Source: Herbaspirillum autotrophicum
GTDB taxonomy: Bacteria > Pseudomonadota > Gammaproteobacteria > Burkholderiales > Burkholderiaceae_D
Assembly (NCBI RefSeq): GCF_001189915.1
Contig: NZ_LFLS01000046.1
Coordinates: forward strand, 1-35,417
DNA length: 35,417 nucleotides
Reading direction: 5' to 3'
Below, in pieces: positions 16,310 through 25,084 of this stretch. The notes beneath the pieces were generated by a model. That model saw only the letters and a list, made by a program, of their open reading frames with translations. It was not told where the DNA came from and searched no databases. The stretch's first letter is position 1. The number at the start of each line of letters is the position of its first letter. The translations under genes and the position numbers were made by a program.

Positions 16310-17518
16310 ATGCACACCAATCTTCGCCCTGCCCGGCTTCCATCGCAGCGCGGCCTCATCGCGCTGATCGCCGCCATCCAGTTTGTCTATCTTCTCGATT
16401 TCATGTTGTTGCTGCCGCTCGGTCCCGACGTCGCACACGCCTTGCAATTTCCGGCGGACCGTCTGAGCTGGCTGTCGGCCGCCTATACGCTGGCTTCGGT
16501 CGTGGCCGGGCTGGCATCGTTGCGGCTGCTTGACCGCTATCGGCGCAAACCAGCGCTGTTGCTGTGTTTCGGCGCGCTCACGCTCTGCACCGTGCTGGCC
16601 GGACTTGCCACCGATTTGTGGATGTTGCTGTGGGCGCGCGCGCTCACCGGCCTGTTTGGCGGTCCGGCTACGGCACTGGCGATGGCGCTCGTTATTGATG
16701 CCACACCGCCGCAGCGGCGTGGTGCGGCAATCGGCAAAGTGATGCTGGGATTTTCACTGGCGGTGGTGACCGGCATACCGGCGGCACTGGAGTTGGCACG
16801 ACTGGGCCACTGGTCGTTACCCTTCTTCTGCCTGAGCGGCTTGGCGGCACTGGTCTGGCTGCTGGCGGTCCGCTGGTTGCCACTGGCGGCACCACCTGAG
16901 CGGACCCCGGGCGACATTGCATGGTTCGCCTTGTTGAAGAATCCGGCGCTGCGCACCGCCTGCCTGATTCAGGCCGGCAACCAGTTTTCCTGTTTTCTCA
17001 TCATTCCGGTGTTTTCCGCGTTCTTCATCTTCAATCTGGAGTATCCGCGGGACCGGCTCGGCTCGCTGTATCTGCTGGGGGGATTGAGTGCCATGCTGGC
17101 GATGCAGGTATGCGGACGCGTGACTGACCGCTACGGTCCGCTGCTGCCGGTGGCGCTGGCCAGTTGCGGCTTTGCTGCCGGACTGACCCCCTTGCTGGGA
17201 TGGCACGGTTTGCCGCTGGCGCTGGTATTCATTTTGTTCATGTCGGCCAATGCCGGCCGCAATGTCAGTCTCGCGGCCGGCATCAGCCAGCTGCCGGCGC
17301 CACAGGAACGGGCGCGGTTTCTGGCGTTGCAAAGCATGGCGCAAGACCTCGCCATCACGCTGGCGGCACTGAGCACGACGCTGTTGCTGGGCGTCGATGA
17401 CGCCGGCAAGATCAGCGGCATGCCGTGGCTGGCGCTGCTGGCGATACTCAGCGCACTACTGCCGCTGGCCGGCTTGTGGCGGCTCAGACAGCAATCAGCG
17501 GCAGCATCTGCCGCGTGA
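16310..17518 (+). CDS. MFS transporter, possible siderophore exporter
   Basis: A 402-residue inner-membrane protein with about 12 hydrophobic segments. The first segment (LIALIAAIQFVYLLDFMLLLPLGPDV) and the LLDRYRRKP loop, then RALTGLFGGPATALAMALVID in TM4-5, are typical of drug-efflux-type (DHA1) MFS transporters. Its place next to the catecholate operon suggests export of the siderophore, as EntS does for enterobactin, but sequence alone does not prove the substrate. The start at ATG 16310 gives a normal MFS N-terminus; there is no clear ribosome binding site. It ends 3 nt from the stop of the convergent ABC transporter binding protein, and no terminator is visible between them. Confidence 0.8.
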   Translation: MHTNLRPARLPSQRGLIALIAAIQFVYLLDFMLLLPLGPDVAHALQFPADRLSWLSAAYTLASVVAGLASLRLLDRYRRKPALLLCFGALTLCTVLAGLATDLWMLLWARALTGLFGGPATALAMALVIDATPPQRRGAAIGKVMLGFSLAVVTGIPAALELARLGHWSLPFFCLSGLAALVWLLAVRWLPLAAPPERTPGDIAWFALLKNPALRTACLIQAGNQFSCFLIIPVFSAFFIFNLEYPRDRLGSLYLLGGLSAMLAMQVCGRVTDRYGPLLPVALASCGFAAGLTPLLGWHGLPLALVFILFMSANAGRNVSLAAGISQLPAPQERARFLALQSMAQDLAITLAALSTTLLLGVDDAGKISGMPWLALLAILSALLPLAGLWRLRQQSAAASAA

Positions 17519-17521
17519 GCC

Positions 17522-18535
17522 TCAGCTGCCCTTGCGGCCCTTGACCGGTACGAACATGTCGGACCAGACTGCCGGTTTGGTGCGAATGGTGCCGGCCTTG
17601 TCCATGAAATTGACGTATTGCATCAGGCCGTCGGGGGTAGTCGAAAACTGGGTATCGGGATCGGCCAGCATCTTTTCGACTTCGTCTTGCGACAGCTTGA
17701 TCTTGGATACGCGCAAGAAGGTTTCGGCCGCGCCCTTGCGATTCTTGGCGATATAGGCGTTGGCTTCTTCCTGCGCCGCCATGAAAGCCTTGACCAGACC
17801 CGGGTTCTTGTCGGCGAACTGCTTCAGCGCAAACACTACATCCAGCGTGATATTGCCCAGCACTTCAGACGAACTCAGCACGCGGCTGATCTTGGCATCC
17901 TTGAGTTCCTGATAGGAAAACGGGGGCGAAGTGAAATGCGCGGTGATTTCGGTCTTGCCGGACAACAGTGAACCGACCGCTTCCGGATGGCTCAGGCTGA
18001 CCGTCATCGGATCCAGTCTGGCGTAATTTTCAACGCCGAATGCCTTGGCCGCCACCATTTGCAACACCACTGCCGACAATGACGTCTTGATACCCGGAAT
18101 CGCGATCTTGTCTCTGCTGGTGAAATCCTTGAGTGATTTGATTTTCGGATTATTGGTATTGAGCCACAACGATGAGGTGCTCAATGCGCCCAGACCGATC
18201 ACTTCGGAACGCGGAATGCCGTGCGCCTTGGACCACAGGGTAATGAAACCGGGCGCGCCGGTGCCGGCGATATCGAGGTTGCCGGCCAGCATGGCGTCAT
18301 TGATGACATTGCCGCCATCGAGCGTGATCCAGTTGACTTTGACGTCGCCCAGACCTTGCGCCTTGGCTTGCTTTTCCACCAGTTGCTGGTCGCGCATGAC
18401 CATCAGCGGCAAGTACAGAATGCCGTAACCATGTGAAATCCGCACTACCGGTGCTTCGGCGCGCACGGCACCGGCCAGCGTCGTCAAACCGAGTGCGGCC
18501 ACCATCAGGAGGTAGGAAAAATGTCTGCGTTGCAT
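17522..18535 (-). CDS. ABC transporter periplasmic binding protein (NrtA/SsuA/TauA type)
   Basis: A 337-residue exported protein. Residues 1-26 form a signal peptide with likely cleavage after AVRA. The mature part has the two-lobed NMT1/TauA-like pattern: RISHGYGILYLPLMVMRDQQLVEKQA, then GGNVINDAMLAGNLDIAGTGAPGFI, a central SLKDFTSRDKIAIPGIKTS segment and TEITAHFTSPPFSYQEL. Such proteins capture nitrate, sulfonates, taurine, riboflavin precursors or other small organic ligands; I cannot assign the ligand. GGAGA lies 6 nt before the ATG. It is the last gene of a three-gene transporter set, separated by 95 bp from the permease gene. Confidence 0.9.
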   Translation of the reverse strand: MQRRHFSYLLMVAALGLTTLAGAVRAEAPVVRISHGYGILYLPLMVMRDQQLVEKQAKAQGLGDVKVNWITLDGGNVINDAMLAGNLDIAGTGAPGFITLWSKAHGIPRSEVIGLGALSTSSLWLNTNNPKIKSLKDFTSRDKIAIPGIKTSLSAVVLQMVAAKAFGVENYARLDPMTVSLSHPEAVGSLLSGKTEITAHFTSPPFSYQELKDAKISRVLSSSEVLGNITLDVVFALKQFADKNPGLVKAFMAAQEEANAYIAKNRKGAAETFLRVSKIKLSQDEVEKMLADPDTQFSTTPDGLMQYVNFMDKAGTIRTKPAVWSDMFVPVKGRKGS

Positions 18536-18630
18536 GCGTGTCTCCGATCAGAATAATGATGAATTTTATGAATCTTTGTATACGACTTGCTACCGTGATG
18601 CGATGAAATATCGTGCTTGCTGCCGTTGAC

Positions 18631-19500
18631 TCAGTGTTGCATGCCCCAGCGATGGATCGTGCGCTTTTCGATATTGGCGAAGATCACGTTTTCGACAAAC
18701 AAGCCAATCAGAATCACGAAGAACAGACCGGAAAACACATTTGCGGTTTCCAGCTGATTGCGATTTTCGAAAATGTACCAACCCAGACCGCCGCGCCCCG
18801 ACGACACGCCGAATACCAGTTCAGCCGCGATCAGCGTGCGCCAGGCAAAAGCCCAGCCGACCTTGAGTCCGGTCAGGATGCTCGGAAACGCGGCCGGAAT
18901 CAGAATCGACCACACCAGCGAAAAGCGTTTCAGGCCGTAGTTCTGGCCCACCATGCGCAGGGTTTGCGATACCGAGCGAAAGCCGCCATGGGTATTGAGC
19001 GCCACCGCCCACAACACCGAGTGCACCAGCACAAAGATGATGCTGCCGGTGCCCAGGCCAAACCAGATCAGCGCCAGCGGCAACAGCGCAATCGCCGGCA
19101 GCGGGTTGAACATGGAGGTCAGGGTTTCCAGCAAGTCGTTGCCGATGCGCGAACTGATCGCCACTGTGGTCAGCAGGCCGGCCAGCACGATACCGATGCC
19201 GTAGCCGATCAGCAAGGTTTCCAGCGACACTGCCGCCCGTTCCAGCAAGATGCCGCTGCTGATGCCGCTCAGGAAGGCATGCAGGGTTTCGGTAAAGCTG
19301 GGGAACAGCAAGGCGTTGTCGAGCCAGCGCCCATAGACTTCCCAGATCAGCGCCAGCACCAGCAGGATGGCAGTCTTGCGCAGCCAGCTGATCCGATATA
19401 CCGACTCAAAGGCCGATAACGGGCGTTGTACTTCGGTCATGGCGTGACGGGTCGGTTCGAGAACGATTTCCGGACGGACGAATGGCGTAGTGTTATTCAT
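18631..19500 (-). CDS. ABC transporter permease (SsuC/TauC type)
   Basis: A 289-residue inner-membrane permease with about six hydrophobic segments. The cytoplasmic EAA loop that docks the ATPase is visible as QTLRMVGQNYGLKRFSLVWSILIPAAFPSILTGLKVG at about residues 180-215, followed by AWRTLIAAELVFG, a hallmark of the SsuC/TauC/NrtB group. The start at ATG 19500 (MNNTTPF) has GGAAG 8 nt upstream; a longer frame from TTG 19548 would overlap the ATPase gene and is less likely. It lies between the ATPase and binding protein genes on the same strand. Confidence 0.88.
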   Translation of the reverse strand: MNNTTPFVRPEIVLEPTRHAMTEVQRPLSAFESVYRISWLRKTAILLVLALIWEVYGRWLDNALLFPSFTETLHAFLSGISSGILLERAAVSLETLLIGYGIGIVLAGLLTTVAISSRIGNDLLETLTSMFNPLPAIALLPLALIWFGLGTGSIIFVLVHSVLWAVALNTHGGFRSVSQTLRMVGQNYGLKRFSLVWSILIPAAFPSILTGLKVGWAFAWRTLIAAELVFGVSSGRGGLGWYIFENRNQLETANVFSGLFFVILIGLFVENVIFANIEKRTIHRWGMQH

Positions 19501-19537
19501 GGCAATGGCTTCCGATGAAAGATCAGAGTCTGTCGCG

Positions 19538-20335
19538 TCAGTGCGCAAACAGCATGTCGTTGATGCGGGTTTCGAGTTCGGCCTGGCTGGCGGTGCCCAT
19601 CAGTTCCGGCGGGATACTGTTGAGCTCGGCGCGGACCTGCCCCGGATGCGGCGACAGCAACAGAATGCGGGTGCCGATCTTGATCGCTTCTTCAATCGAG
19701 TGCGTCACGAACAGCACGGTAAAGCGGGTGTCGTCCCACAGCCGCAACAACTCGTCCTGCATCTTGCGCCGGGTCAGTGCATCGAGAGCGGCGAACGGTT
19801 CGTCCATCAGCAATACATCCGGTTCCATCGCCATGCCGCGCGCAATCGATACCCGTTGCTTCATGCCACCCGACAAGGTATGCGGATAACTATCGATGAA
19901 TTTCGACAAACCGACCTTATCGATGTAGTAAGCCGCGCGTTCACGCGCCTGAGCGCCGTGCAGGCGGCCGCTGGCATGCAATGCGAATTCGACATTCTGG
20001 CGCACCGTTTTCCACGGCAACAATTGATCGAATTCCTGAAATACCATCATCCGATCCGGCCCCGGCTGCGTCACTTCCACGCCCTTGAGGCGGATTTTGC
20101 CGTGGCTCGGTTGCAGATAACCGCCAATCGCCTTGAGCAAGGTCGATTTGCCGCAACCCGACGGCCCCAGCAGGATATAGCGGTCGGAAGGATAAACCTT
20201 GAAACTGACTTGCTGGGTGGCGGTGACCAGAAAATCGGTAGTCTTGTATTGCAAGGTGACCTGTTCGATTTCCAGTAACGGTTTGTCGGCGGCAACAGTT
20301 GCCGCAGCGGTGTTATTGCCAGGATCATTTTTCAT
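19538..20335 (-). CDS. ABC transporter ATP-binding protein (SsuB/TauB type)
   Basis: A 265-residue ATPase that energises the adjacent permease. All motifs are intact: Walker A GPSGCGKST, Q-loop VFQEFDQLLPW, signature LSGGMKQR, Walker B VLLMDEPFAALD and switch histidine in VTHS. The LLPWKTV and DEPFAALDALTR wording is typical of the nitrate/sulfonate/taurine importer group. The start at ATG 20335 has GGAG 6 nt upstream; an upstream TTG at 20347 is not needed. It is the first gene of the transporter set and is divergent from the response regulator gene, sharing a 104-bp intergenic region. Confidence 0.9.
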   Translation of the reverse strand: MKNDPGNNTAAATVAADKPLLEIEQVTLQYKTTDFLVTATQQVSFKVYPSDRYILLGPSGCGKSTLLKAIGGYLQPSHGKIRLKGVEVTQPGPDRMMVFQEFDQLLPWKTVRQNVEFALHASGRLHGAQARERAAYYIDKVGLSKFIDSYPHTLSGGMKQRVSIARGMAMEPDVLLMDEPFAALDALTRRKMQDELLRLWDDTRFTVLFVTHSIEEAIKIGTRILLLSPHPGQVRAELNSIPPELMGTASQAELETRINDMLFAH

Positions 20336-20389
20336 GACAGTCTCCAAAGGTGCTTTTATAAATTCTGTGAAGGATGCTAACCTCGCAAG

Positions 20390-20407
20390 CTGTAACGAAA
20401 CTGACAG
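20390..20407 (+). promoter_or_regulatory. Direct-repeat site in front of the response regulator gene
   Basis: CTGTAAC-GAAA-CTGACAG has the 7-4-7 geometry of OmpR/PhoB-type binding sites. It sits between the divergent ABC transporter and response regulator genes. The second half-site is identical to that at 2220-2226 in front of citA. Autoregulation is a plausible inference. Confidence 0.35.
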
Positions 20408-20439
20408 ACGGCAACGGCGCGCGACACGGGAGAACGGGC

Positions 20440-21108
20440 ATGCGGATTTTATTGGTCGAAGATACGGAAGACGTCGCCGAAGCGATCATCGCGCAATTAT
20501 CCCGCAGCGGTCACACGGTGGAATGGCAAACCTGCGGTGCCGAGGCGGCCAAACATATGGAAGCGCCCTATGACTTGCTGATTCTGGATGTCATGTTGCC
20601 GCGCGTGGATGGTTTTACCCTGCTGCGCCAGGTACGCGACAAAGGTCTGCATACGCCGGTGCTGATGCTGACCGCCTGCGCCGAAATCGAAGAACGGGTA
20701 CGCGCCCTCGATCTCGGCGCCGACGATTATCTGATCAAGCCGTTCGACTTTCGCGAACTGGAAGCGCGCATCCGGGTGCTGCTGCGACGCAGCGGCGGCG
20801 AAGCCACCAATTTGCTGGTGTGCGCCAATCTGGTCATCGACCGCAAAAGCCGTACCGTCAGTCTGCATCAGCAGCCATTGGAATTGACACGGCGCGAAGT
20901 GACGCTGCTGGAAATCATCGCGGCGCGACCGGGCCGCATTTTCGGCAAGGAAGAATTGATCGAGCGGCTGTTTTCGCTCGACGACAATCCCAGCGCCAAT
21001 TCGGTCGAGCAGTATGTGGCACGCCTGCGCAAGAAACTCGGCGGCGCCGGATTTGAAATCCGCACCCTGCGCGGCCTTGGCTATCAATTGGTATTGACGC
21101 CGCCATGA
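20440..21108 (+). CDS. Response regulator, OmpR/PhoB family (TctD/QseB-like)
   Basis: A 222-residue two-domain regulator. The receiver domain (1-115) starts MRILLVEDTEDVA and has the phosphorylation site Asp50 in LLILDVMLP, Thr78 and Lys100 in YLIKPFD. The winged-helix DNA-binding domain (about 125-222) includes LTRREVTLLEIIAARPGRIFGKEELIERLF and SVEQYVARLRKKL. GGGAGA lies upstream of ATG 20440; the longer frame has no ribosome binding site. The last codons overlap the kinase gene by ATGA. The combination with the kinase type points to the TctDE group, which in other bacteria controls tricarboxylate uptake; that is family knowledge, not shown here. Confidence 0.92.
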   Translation: MRILLVEDTEDVAEAIIAQLSRSGHTVEWQTCGAEAAKHMEAPYDLLILDVMLPRVDGFTLLRQVRDKGLHTPVLMLTACAEIEERVRALDLGADDYLIKPFDFRELEARIRVLLRRSGGEATNLLVCANLVIDRKSRTVSLHQQPLELTRREVTLLEIIAARPGRIFGKEELIERLFSLDDNPSANSVEQYVARLRKKLGGAGFEIRTLRGLGYQLVLTPP

Positions 21109-22466
21109 TCAGGATCGGACCGTCACTCTACACGCGACTGGTAGTAAGGGTCGGCCTGGTGCTGGCCATCAGCGCCTCGGCCTTGCTGATTGCGATCTGG
21201 ATTTCCAGTCAGCTGGCCGCCGACGAAGCCTATGACCGCATCCTCACCGGCAGCGCCTTGCAGATTGCCGAAAATACCTGGTATCAGAATGATGCCGTCA
21301 ATGTGGATGTGCCGCTGGCGGCGTTTTCCATGCTGACCGCCGGCGATCAGGTGTTTTATACTGTACTCGATCCCAATGGCCGCTCGGTCGCCGGCGACGC
21401 CGACTTCAAACCGGATATTCCATGGGACCGGCTGGCTGAAGGACCGTTGCTGCGCGATGGTCACTATCAGGAAATTCCGGTGCGCATGGCCATCATCGGC
21501 CGCCGCATGCCGGTGGCTTCGCCGCATCCGTGGGCGGTGATCGTGCTGGCGCAAACCGGCAACGGCCGGCTGTCCTTCGCCAAGAGTCTGGGCACCAAGG
21601 CGTTGCTGGTGATCCTGGTGATGGGTATCCTGACCGTGATCGCCGCCATGTTCACCCTGTATCAAGCCTTGTCGCCGCTCAAGCGCATCGAAGATGCGAT
21701 CCGCCAGCGCGACCTCAATGATCTGTCGCCGCTGACTTTGACGGTGCCTTCGGAAATTCACGCGCTGGTGAGTGCCATCAACGCCTTCATGCAACGGCTG
21801 GCAACCCATCGCAGCCTGATGCGGCGGGTCATCGGCGATGCCGCCCATCAGCTGCGCACACCAGTTGCAGCCTTGATGGCGCAAATGGAATTGCTGTCGG
21901 CGCCCGGCGATGAACATGCCAAAGCCCGCCATCTGGAACGTCTGCAAGACCGCACGCGGCAGCTCGGGGCACTGGTCAATCAATTGATCAATCACGCCAT
22001 GGTCCAGCACCGGGCCGAATCGGTCTCGCTGGAGCCGGTTGATCTGACGGCATTGGTACGCCAGGAAATGATGGCCATGCTGTCACATCAGGAGCGCCGG
22101 ATTGCGTTTGACATGGATGCGCCCGAGCAAGCCTGCATGGTGCTGGCCGATGCCGTCAGCGTGCGCGAAGCGATCCGCAATATCCTCGGCAACGCCTTGC
22201 ACTATGGCGCGCATTCTTTGCTGCATGTACGACTGCGTCTGAGCGAGCAGGCGGTTGCCCTGGACTTCATCGACGATGGTCCCGGCATTGCCGAAGCCGA
22301 CTGGGAGCGTCTGCGCAAACCGTTCGCCGCGCGCAGCCGGGGCCGGGCCGGCGCCAGTCTGGGCTTGTCGATTGTGGATCAGGTCATGCGCGCGCATGAC
22401 GGCGAACTGCTGTTTGCGCGCCTGAGTGATGGCAGTTTTTGTGTTGGCTTGCGATTTCGGCGGTAG
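21105..22466 (+). CDS. Sensor histidine kinase (TctE-like)
   Basis: A 453-residue membrane kinase. TM1 lies at about 14-36 and TM2 at about 166-188, enclosing a periplasmic sensor domain of about 130 residues that resembles the TctE-type N-terminal domain. A HAMP-like linker follows, then the H-box DAAHQLRTPVAAL with His248, the N-box NILGNALHYGA, and G-boxes DDGPGI and GASLGLSIVDQVM. It should phosphorylate the response regulator encoded just upstream, with which it overlaps by 4 nt (ATGA). The next gene, convergent, is a solute-binding protein, and the divergent neighbour is an ABC importer, so either could be a target or supply the signal. Confidence 0.93.
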   Translation: MIRIGPSLYTRLVVRVGLVLAISASALLIAIWISSQLAADEAYDRILTGSALQIAENTWYQNDAVNVDVPLAAFSMLTAGDQVFYTVLDPNGRSVAGDADFKPDIPWDRLAEGPLLRDGHYQEIPVRMAIIGRRMPVASPHPWAVIVLAQTGNGRLSFAKSLGTKALLVILVMGILTVIAAMFTLYQALSPLKRIEDAIRQRDLNDLSPLTLTVPSEIHALVSAINAFMQRLATHRSLMRRVIGDAAHQLRTPVAALMAQMELLSAPGDEHAKARHLERLQDRTRQLGALVNQLINHAMVQHRAESVSLEPVDLTALVRQEMMAMLSHQERRIAFDMDAPEQACMVLADAVSVREAIRNILGNALHYGAHSLLHVRLRLSEQAVALDFIDDGPGIAEADWERLRKPFAARSRGRAGASLGLSIVDQVMRAHDGELLFARLSDGSFCVGLRFRR

Positions 22467-22496
22467 CACTGAAAGCATATCCACCGCCATGAAAAA

Positions 22497-22525
22497 CGGG
22501 CTGACGCTGACAGCACGTCAGCCCG
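22497..22525 (-). terminator. Rho-independent terminator of the solute-binding protein gene
   Basis: CGGGCTGACG (22497-22506) and CGTCAGCCCG (22516-22525) form a perfect 10-bp stem with a 9-nt loop. On the minus strand the stem is followed by TTTTT (22496-22492), so it terminates the minus-strand gene that ends at 22557. It also lies just past the convergent kinase gene, but there is no T-run in that direction. Confidence 0.85.
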
Positions 22526-22556
22526 AACACCACCCTGCGCTGCTTGCTACCCGGCC

Positions 22557-23879
22557 TCAGGTTTTGTAAAACCGCTTGGCCCGTTCCGCCGCGCGATCAA
22601 TCGATTGTTGCACCGACTTCGATCCGCTGGCCGCTTCCGCCACCATATCGACAATCACGTAATCGGCCAGACAAGCGGCCGAGGCCTGACCCAGCGGCCC
22701 GGCGTGGCCGTGATCGATCATCAGTGAAGCGGCATCGCGATACATCGTGACCTTGGCGTCTTCGGTCCAGACCGGATTTTTTTCGTAGGCGCGCAACGGC
22801 TGACTGACATAACCGATAGCGGCTTTCATCCATGGGTTGTATTGGTCCGGTTCCATCATGAATTGCAAAAATGCCTTGGCGGCGTTCGGGTATTTGGTGT
22901 GTTTGAAGGCCATCATCTGGGTCAGCTGCATCAGTTCGGTCGGCTTGCCGGCAGCGCCGATCGGGTAATGCGTGTGCTGGATATCCTTGGCCATCTCTAC
23001 CATCTTGGGATCGGTCGAATTCTTGGCCGCGTAGTACACCGAAATGCCGTTGTTGGTCAGGCTCACCTGGCCGTCCAGAAACGCCTTGTTATTCGACGGG
23101 TCTTGCCATGACAAGGTGCCCGGCACCATGGTCGCGTACAACTGTTTGGCATATTCCAGCGCGGCGCGCGTCTCGGGCGAATTGATGGTGACATTGCCTT
23201 TGGCATCTACCAGTTTGCCGCCATGAGTCCACAACAGCCAGTGGGCAAAATTGTTGGCGTCGCCGACCGCTTTGCCCAAGGCAAATCCGACCGGTGTGTT
23301 TTTGGCTTTCAAGGCCTGACACATTTTCAGGAAGCCGGCGGTATCTTTGGGCACAGTCTCGAAACCGGCAGCCTTGATCTGGCTGTCGCGATACACCAGA
23401 CAAATGCCAATCACGCCCAGCGGTACCGCAATCCACTTGCCATTGCTCATGCCGTATTTGCGGAAGACGTCATACCAACCGCCGTAACGGTCGCCGAGCG
23501 ACACCGCCAGATCGCTGACATCGAGCAGCTTGGTCGGATACTGATGCGGGTCATCGAACCAGCCCAGCACGATATCGGGACCGCTGCCGACATTGGCCGC
23601 TACCGCCGCCTTCGGCCGCACGTCTTCGAAACCTTCGCTGTCGGTGCGTACCGGCACCCCGGTCAGTTCAGTGAATTTCCTGGTATTGGCATTCCACATA
23701 TCCTCGTCGCCCTGCACAAACCGCTTCCAGCGCAATACCCGCAGCGTGGCCCCTTTTTCTATCGGGTACACAATGCTGGCACCGGCAGCCGGTGCGGCAA
23801 AAGCGTTGGCGCCGATGGTAGTGGCTGCGGCGGCCGAAGCACTGGCCCGCAAAAAGTCGCGTCTGTTCAATGTCGTCAT
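22557..23879 (-). CDS. Extracellular solute-binding protein, family 1, Tat-exported
   Basis: A 440-residue periplasmic protein. The N-terminus carries a twin-arginine signal (NRRDFLRAS at 5-13) followed by an Ala-rich core to about residue 29. The mature protein has the MalE-like family 1 pattern: LRWKRFVQGDEDMWNANTRKFTELTGVPV, GSGPDIVLGW, the hinge segment GKWIAVPLGVIGICLVYRDS, NNKAFLDGQVSLTNNG and the late AAKAFLQFMMEPDQYNPWM. Family members bind sugars, polyols or related solutes; the ligand is not evident. AAGGAG lies 8 nt before the ATG. No permease or ATPase gene of the matching type adjoins it in this window, so it is an orphan here. A strong terminator follows the gene. Confidence 0.9.
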   Translation of the reverse strand: MTTLNRRDFLRASASAAAATTIGANAFAAPAAGASIVYPIEKGATLRVLRWKRFVQGDEDMWNANTRKFTELTGVPVRTDSEGFEDVRPKAAVAANVGSGPDIVLGWFDDPHQYPTKLLDVSDLAVSLGDRYGGWYDVFRKYGMSNGKWIAVPLGVIGICLVYRDSQIKAAGFETVPKDTAGFLKMCQALKAKNTPVGFALGKAVGDANNFAHWLLWTHGGKLVDAKGNVTINSPETRAALEYAKQLYATMVPGTLSWQDPSNNKAFLDGQVSLTNNGISVYYAAKNSTDPKMVEMAKDIQHTHYPIGAAGKPTELMQLTQMMAFKHTKYPNAAKAFLQFMMEPDQYNPWMKAAIGYVSQPLRAYEKNPVWTEDAKVTMYRDAASLMIDHGHAGPLGQASAACLADYVIVDMVAEAASGSKSVQQSIDRAAERAKRFYKT

Positions 23880-24033
23880 GTCTCCTGCTCCTTCTTTTTA
23901 AAAGCGGATGAGCCCGCTGTATCGCGGTGCTTTATATGGTTTGACGTCTTGCTGCGAGGATAGTGAAAAGTGAGTGAGGTATCTCCGGTCAGGTTATCGA
24001 TCGACACTGCAAGGCAATGCCGCTGGCACAACA

Positions 24034-24061
24034 GCCCCAGCCGGTGCAAACCGGCTGGGGC
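24034..24061 (-). terminator. GC-rich hairpin after the aldolase-like gene
   Basis: GCCCCAGCCGG (24034-24044) and CCGGCTGGGGC (24051-24061) form a perfect 11-bp stem with a TGCAAA loop, 31 bp past the minus-strand stop at 24092. The minus-strand tail is TGTTGTGCC, a poor T-run, so termination is likely but not certain. Confidence 0.55.
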
Positions 24062-24091
24062 CACATCACGTCAGGAACACGCGACGCGCAA

Positions 24092-24952
24092 TCAATCGAA
24101 CATGTCAGGGCTGGTTTGCAGCAACTGCGCGAAAATCGGCTGGAAGTGCAACCAGCCGATGAACTCGTTGCCGACATTGTCGCGGCTGTAGCGGGCCCGT
24201 TCCGGCGAGACCATGGTCGGCTTGATGCCGGTGGCTTCCACCAGCAACTGCACCTGGCAGCAGCGTTCCAGTCCGATAAACCAGAACGCCGCACTTTCAA
24301 TGCTGTGCCGGCTGGCGGTGAACAAACCGTGATTCTGGTGAATCGCCGCCTTGTTCTTGCCAAATGCCGCCGCCACCGACTTGCCGGCCTCCGTCTTGAC
24401 TGCCACCGCGCCGGCTTCTGCCGTGATCACCACATGGTCTTCAAAGAACACCGCTGCATCCTGAGTGATGGGATCCAGCGGCCGCCCGAGTGCCGCCCAC
24501 GCGGTGCCGTATACAGTATGGGCATGGCACATGGCGACGATATCGGGATGCATTTCATGCACTGCCGCATGCAGCACGAAGCCGGCCCGGTTGAGCGCGT
24601 ATTTGCCTTGCACTACCTCGCCGTGATGATTGGCCAGAATCAGATTGGACAACTTGACCTGGGAAAAATGGACCGCCATCGGGTTGGTCCAGTACAGATC
24701 CGGGAATTCCGGGTCGCGTACCGTCAGATGGCCGGCAAAGCCGTAATCCAGGCCATGCAGGGCGAATGCGCGGCAGGCTGCCACCAGCCGTTCCTGCCGG
24801 TGGCGCCGTTCTTCGACATGGGTGGCGAACACCGGCACCTGCGGGAAAATCAGGCCTTGCTGCTCCGGCTGGTAGACCGACACCCGCGCTGGCGTGGTGA
24901 CGGCTGATGAAGGTGCGGCTGTGGCGTGCGGACGTTCAGCAATTTCTGGCAT
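24092..24952 (-). CDS. Class II aldolase/adducin family protein
   Basis: A 286-residue cytosolic protein. Residues 50-270 follow the class II aldolase/adducin domain: FALHGLDYGFAGHLTVRDPEFPDLYWTNP, LILANHHGEVVQG, and the metal-binding histidines His143 and His145 in CHAHTVYG plus His208 in IHQNHGLF. The glutamate that serves as catalytic acid/base in L-fuculose-phosphate aldolase appears to be Gly124 here (NRAGFVLHAAVH), so a true aldolase reaction is doubtful; many members of this subgroup have no known activity. GGAG lies 6 nt before ATG 24952; an upstream in-frame ATG at 25000 lacks a ribosome binding site. It is divergent from a LysR-type regulator gene, which probably controls it. Confidence 0.88.
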   Translation of the reverse strand: MPEIAERPHATAAPSSAVTTPARVSVYQPEQQGLIFPQVPVFATHVEERRHRQERLVAACRAFALHGLDYGFAGHLTVRDPEFPDLYWTNPMAVHFSQVKLSNLILANHHGEVVQGKYALNRAGFVLHAAVHEMHPDIVAMCHAHTVYGTAWAALGRPLDPITQDAAVFFEDHVVITAEAGAVAVKTEAGKSVAAAFGKNKAAIHQNHGLFTASRHSIESAAFWFIGLERCCQVQLLVEATGIKPTMVSPERARYSRDNVGNEFIGWLHFQPIFAQLLQTSPDMFD

Positions 24953-25033
24953 GACGGTCTCCGTGATGATGTTATTGGTAATGGACGCTGAGGCCATCAT
25001 CGAAGATCGTCGTGGCTTTGACAAATGACGAGT

Positions 25034-25059
25034 ATTCACACTATGATGAATTTGATTCA
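25034..25059. promoter_or_regulatory. Three-half-site operator candidate between aldolase-like and LysR genes
   Basis: ATTCA (25034-25038), TGAAT (25047-25051) and ATTCA (25055-25059) form two overlapping inverted repeats, ATTCA-N8-TGAAT and TGAAT-TTG-ATTCA. The cluster sits just upstream of the LysR gene in the divergent region, where LysR-type regulators usually bind. Binding is inferred. Confidence 0.4.
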
Positions 25060-25084
25060 CGTCAAATGAATGGCATCTTCCCGA

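Noticed and set aside
22497..22525. CTGACG/CTGACAG repeats as a response regulator site
   Set aside because: Spacing is 6 nt rather than 11, and the sequence is fully explained by the arms and loop of a rho-independent terminator.
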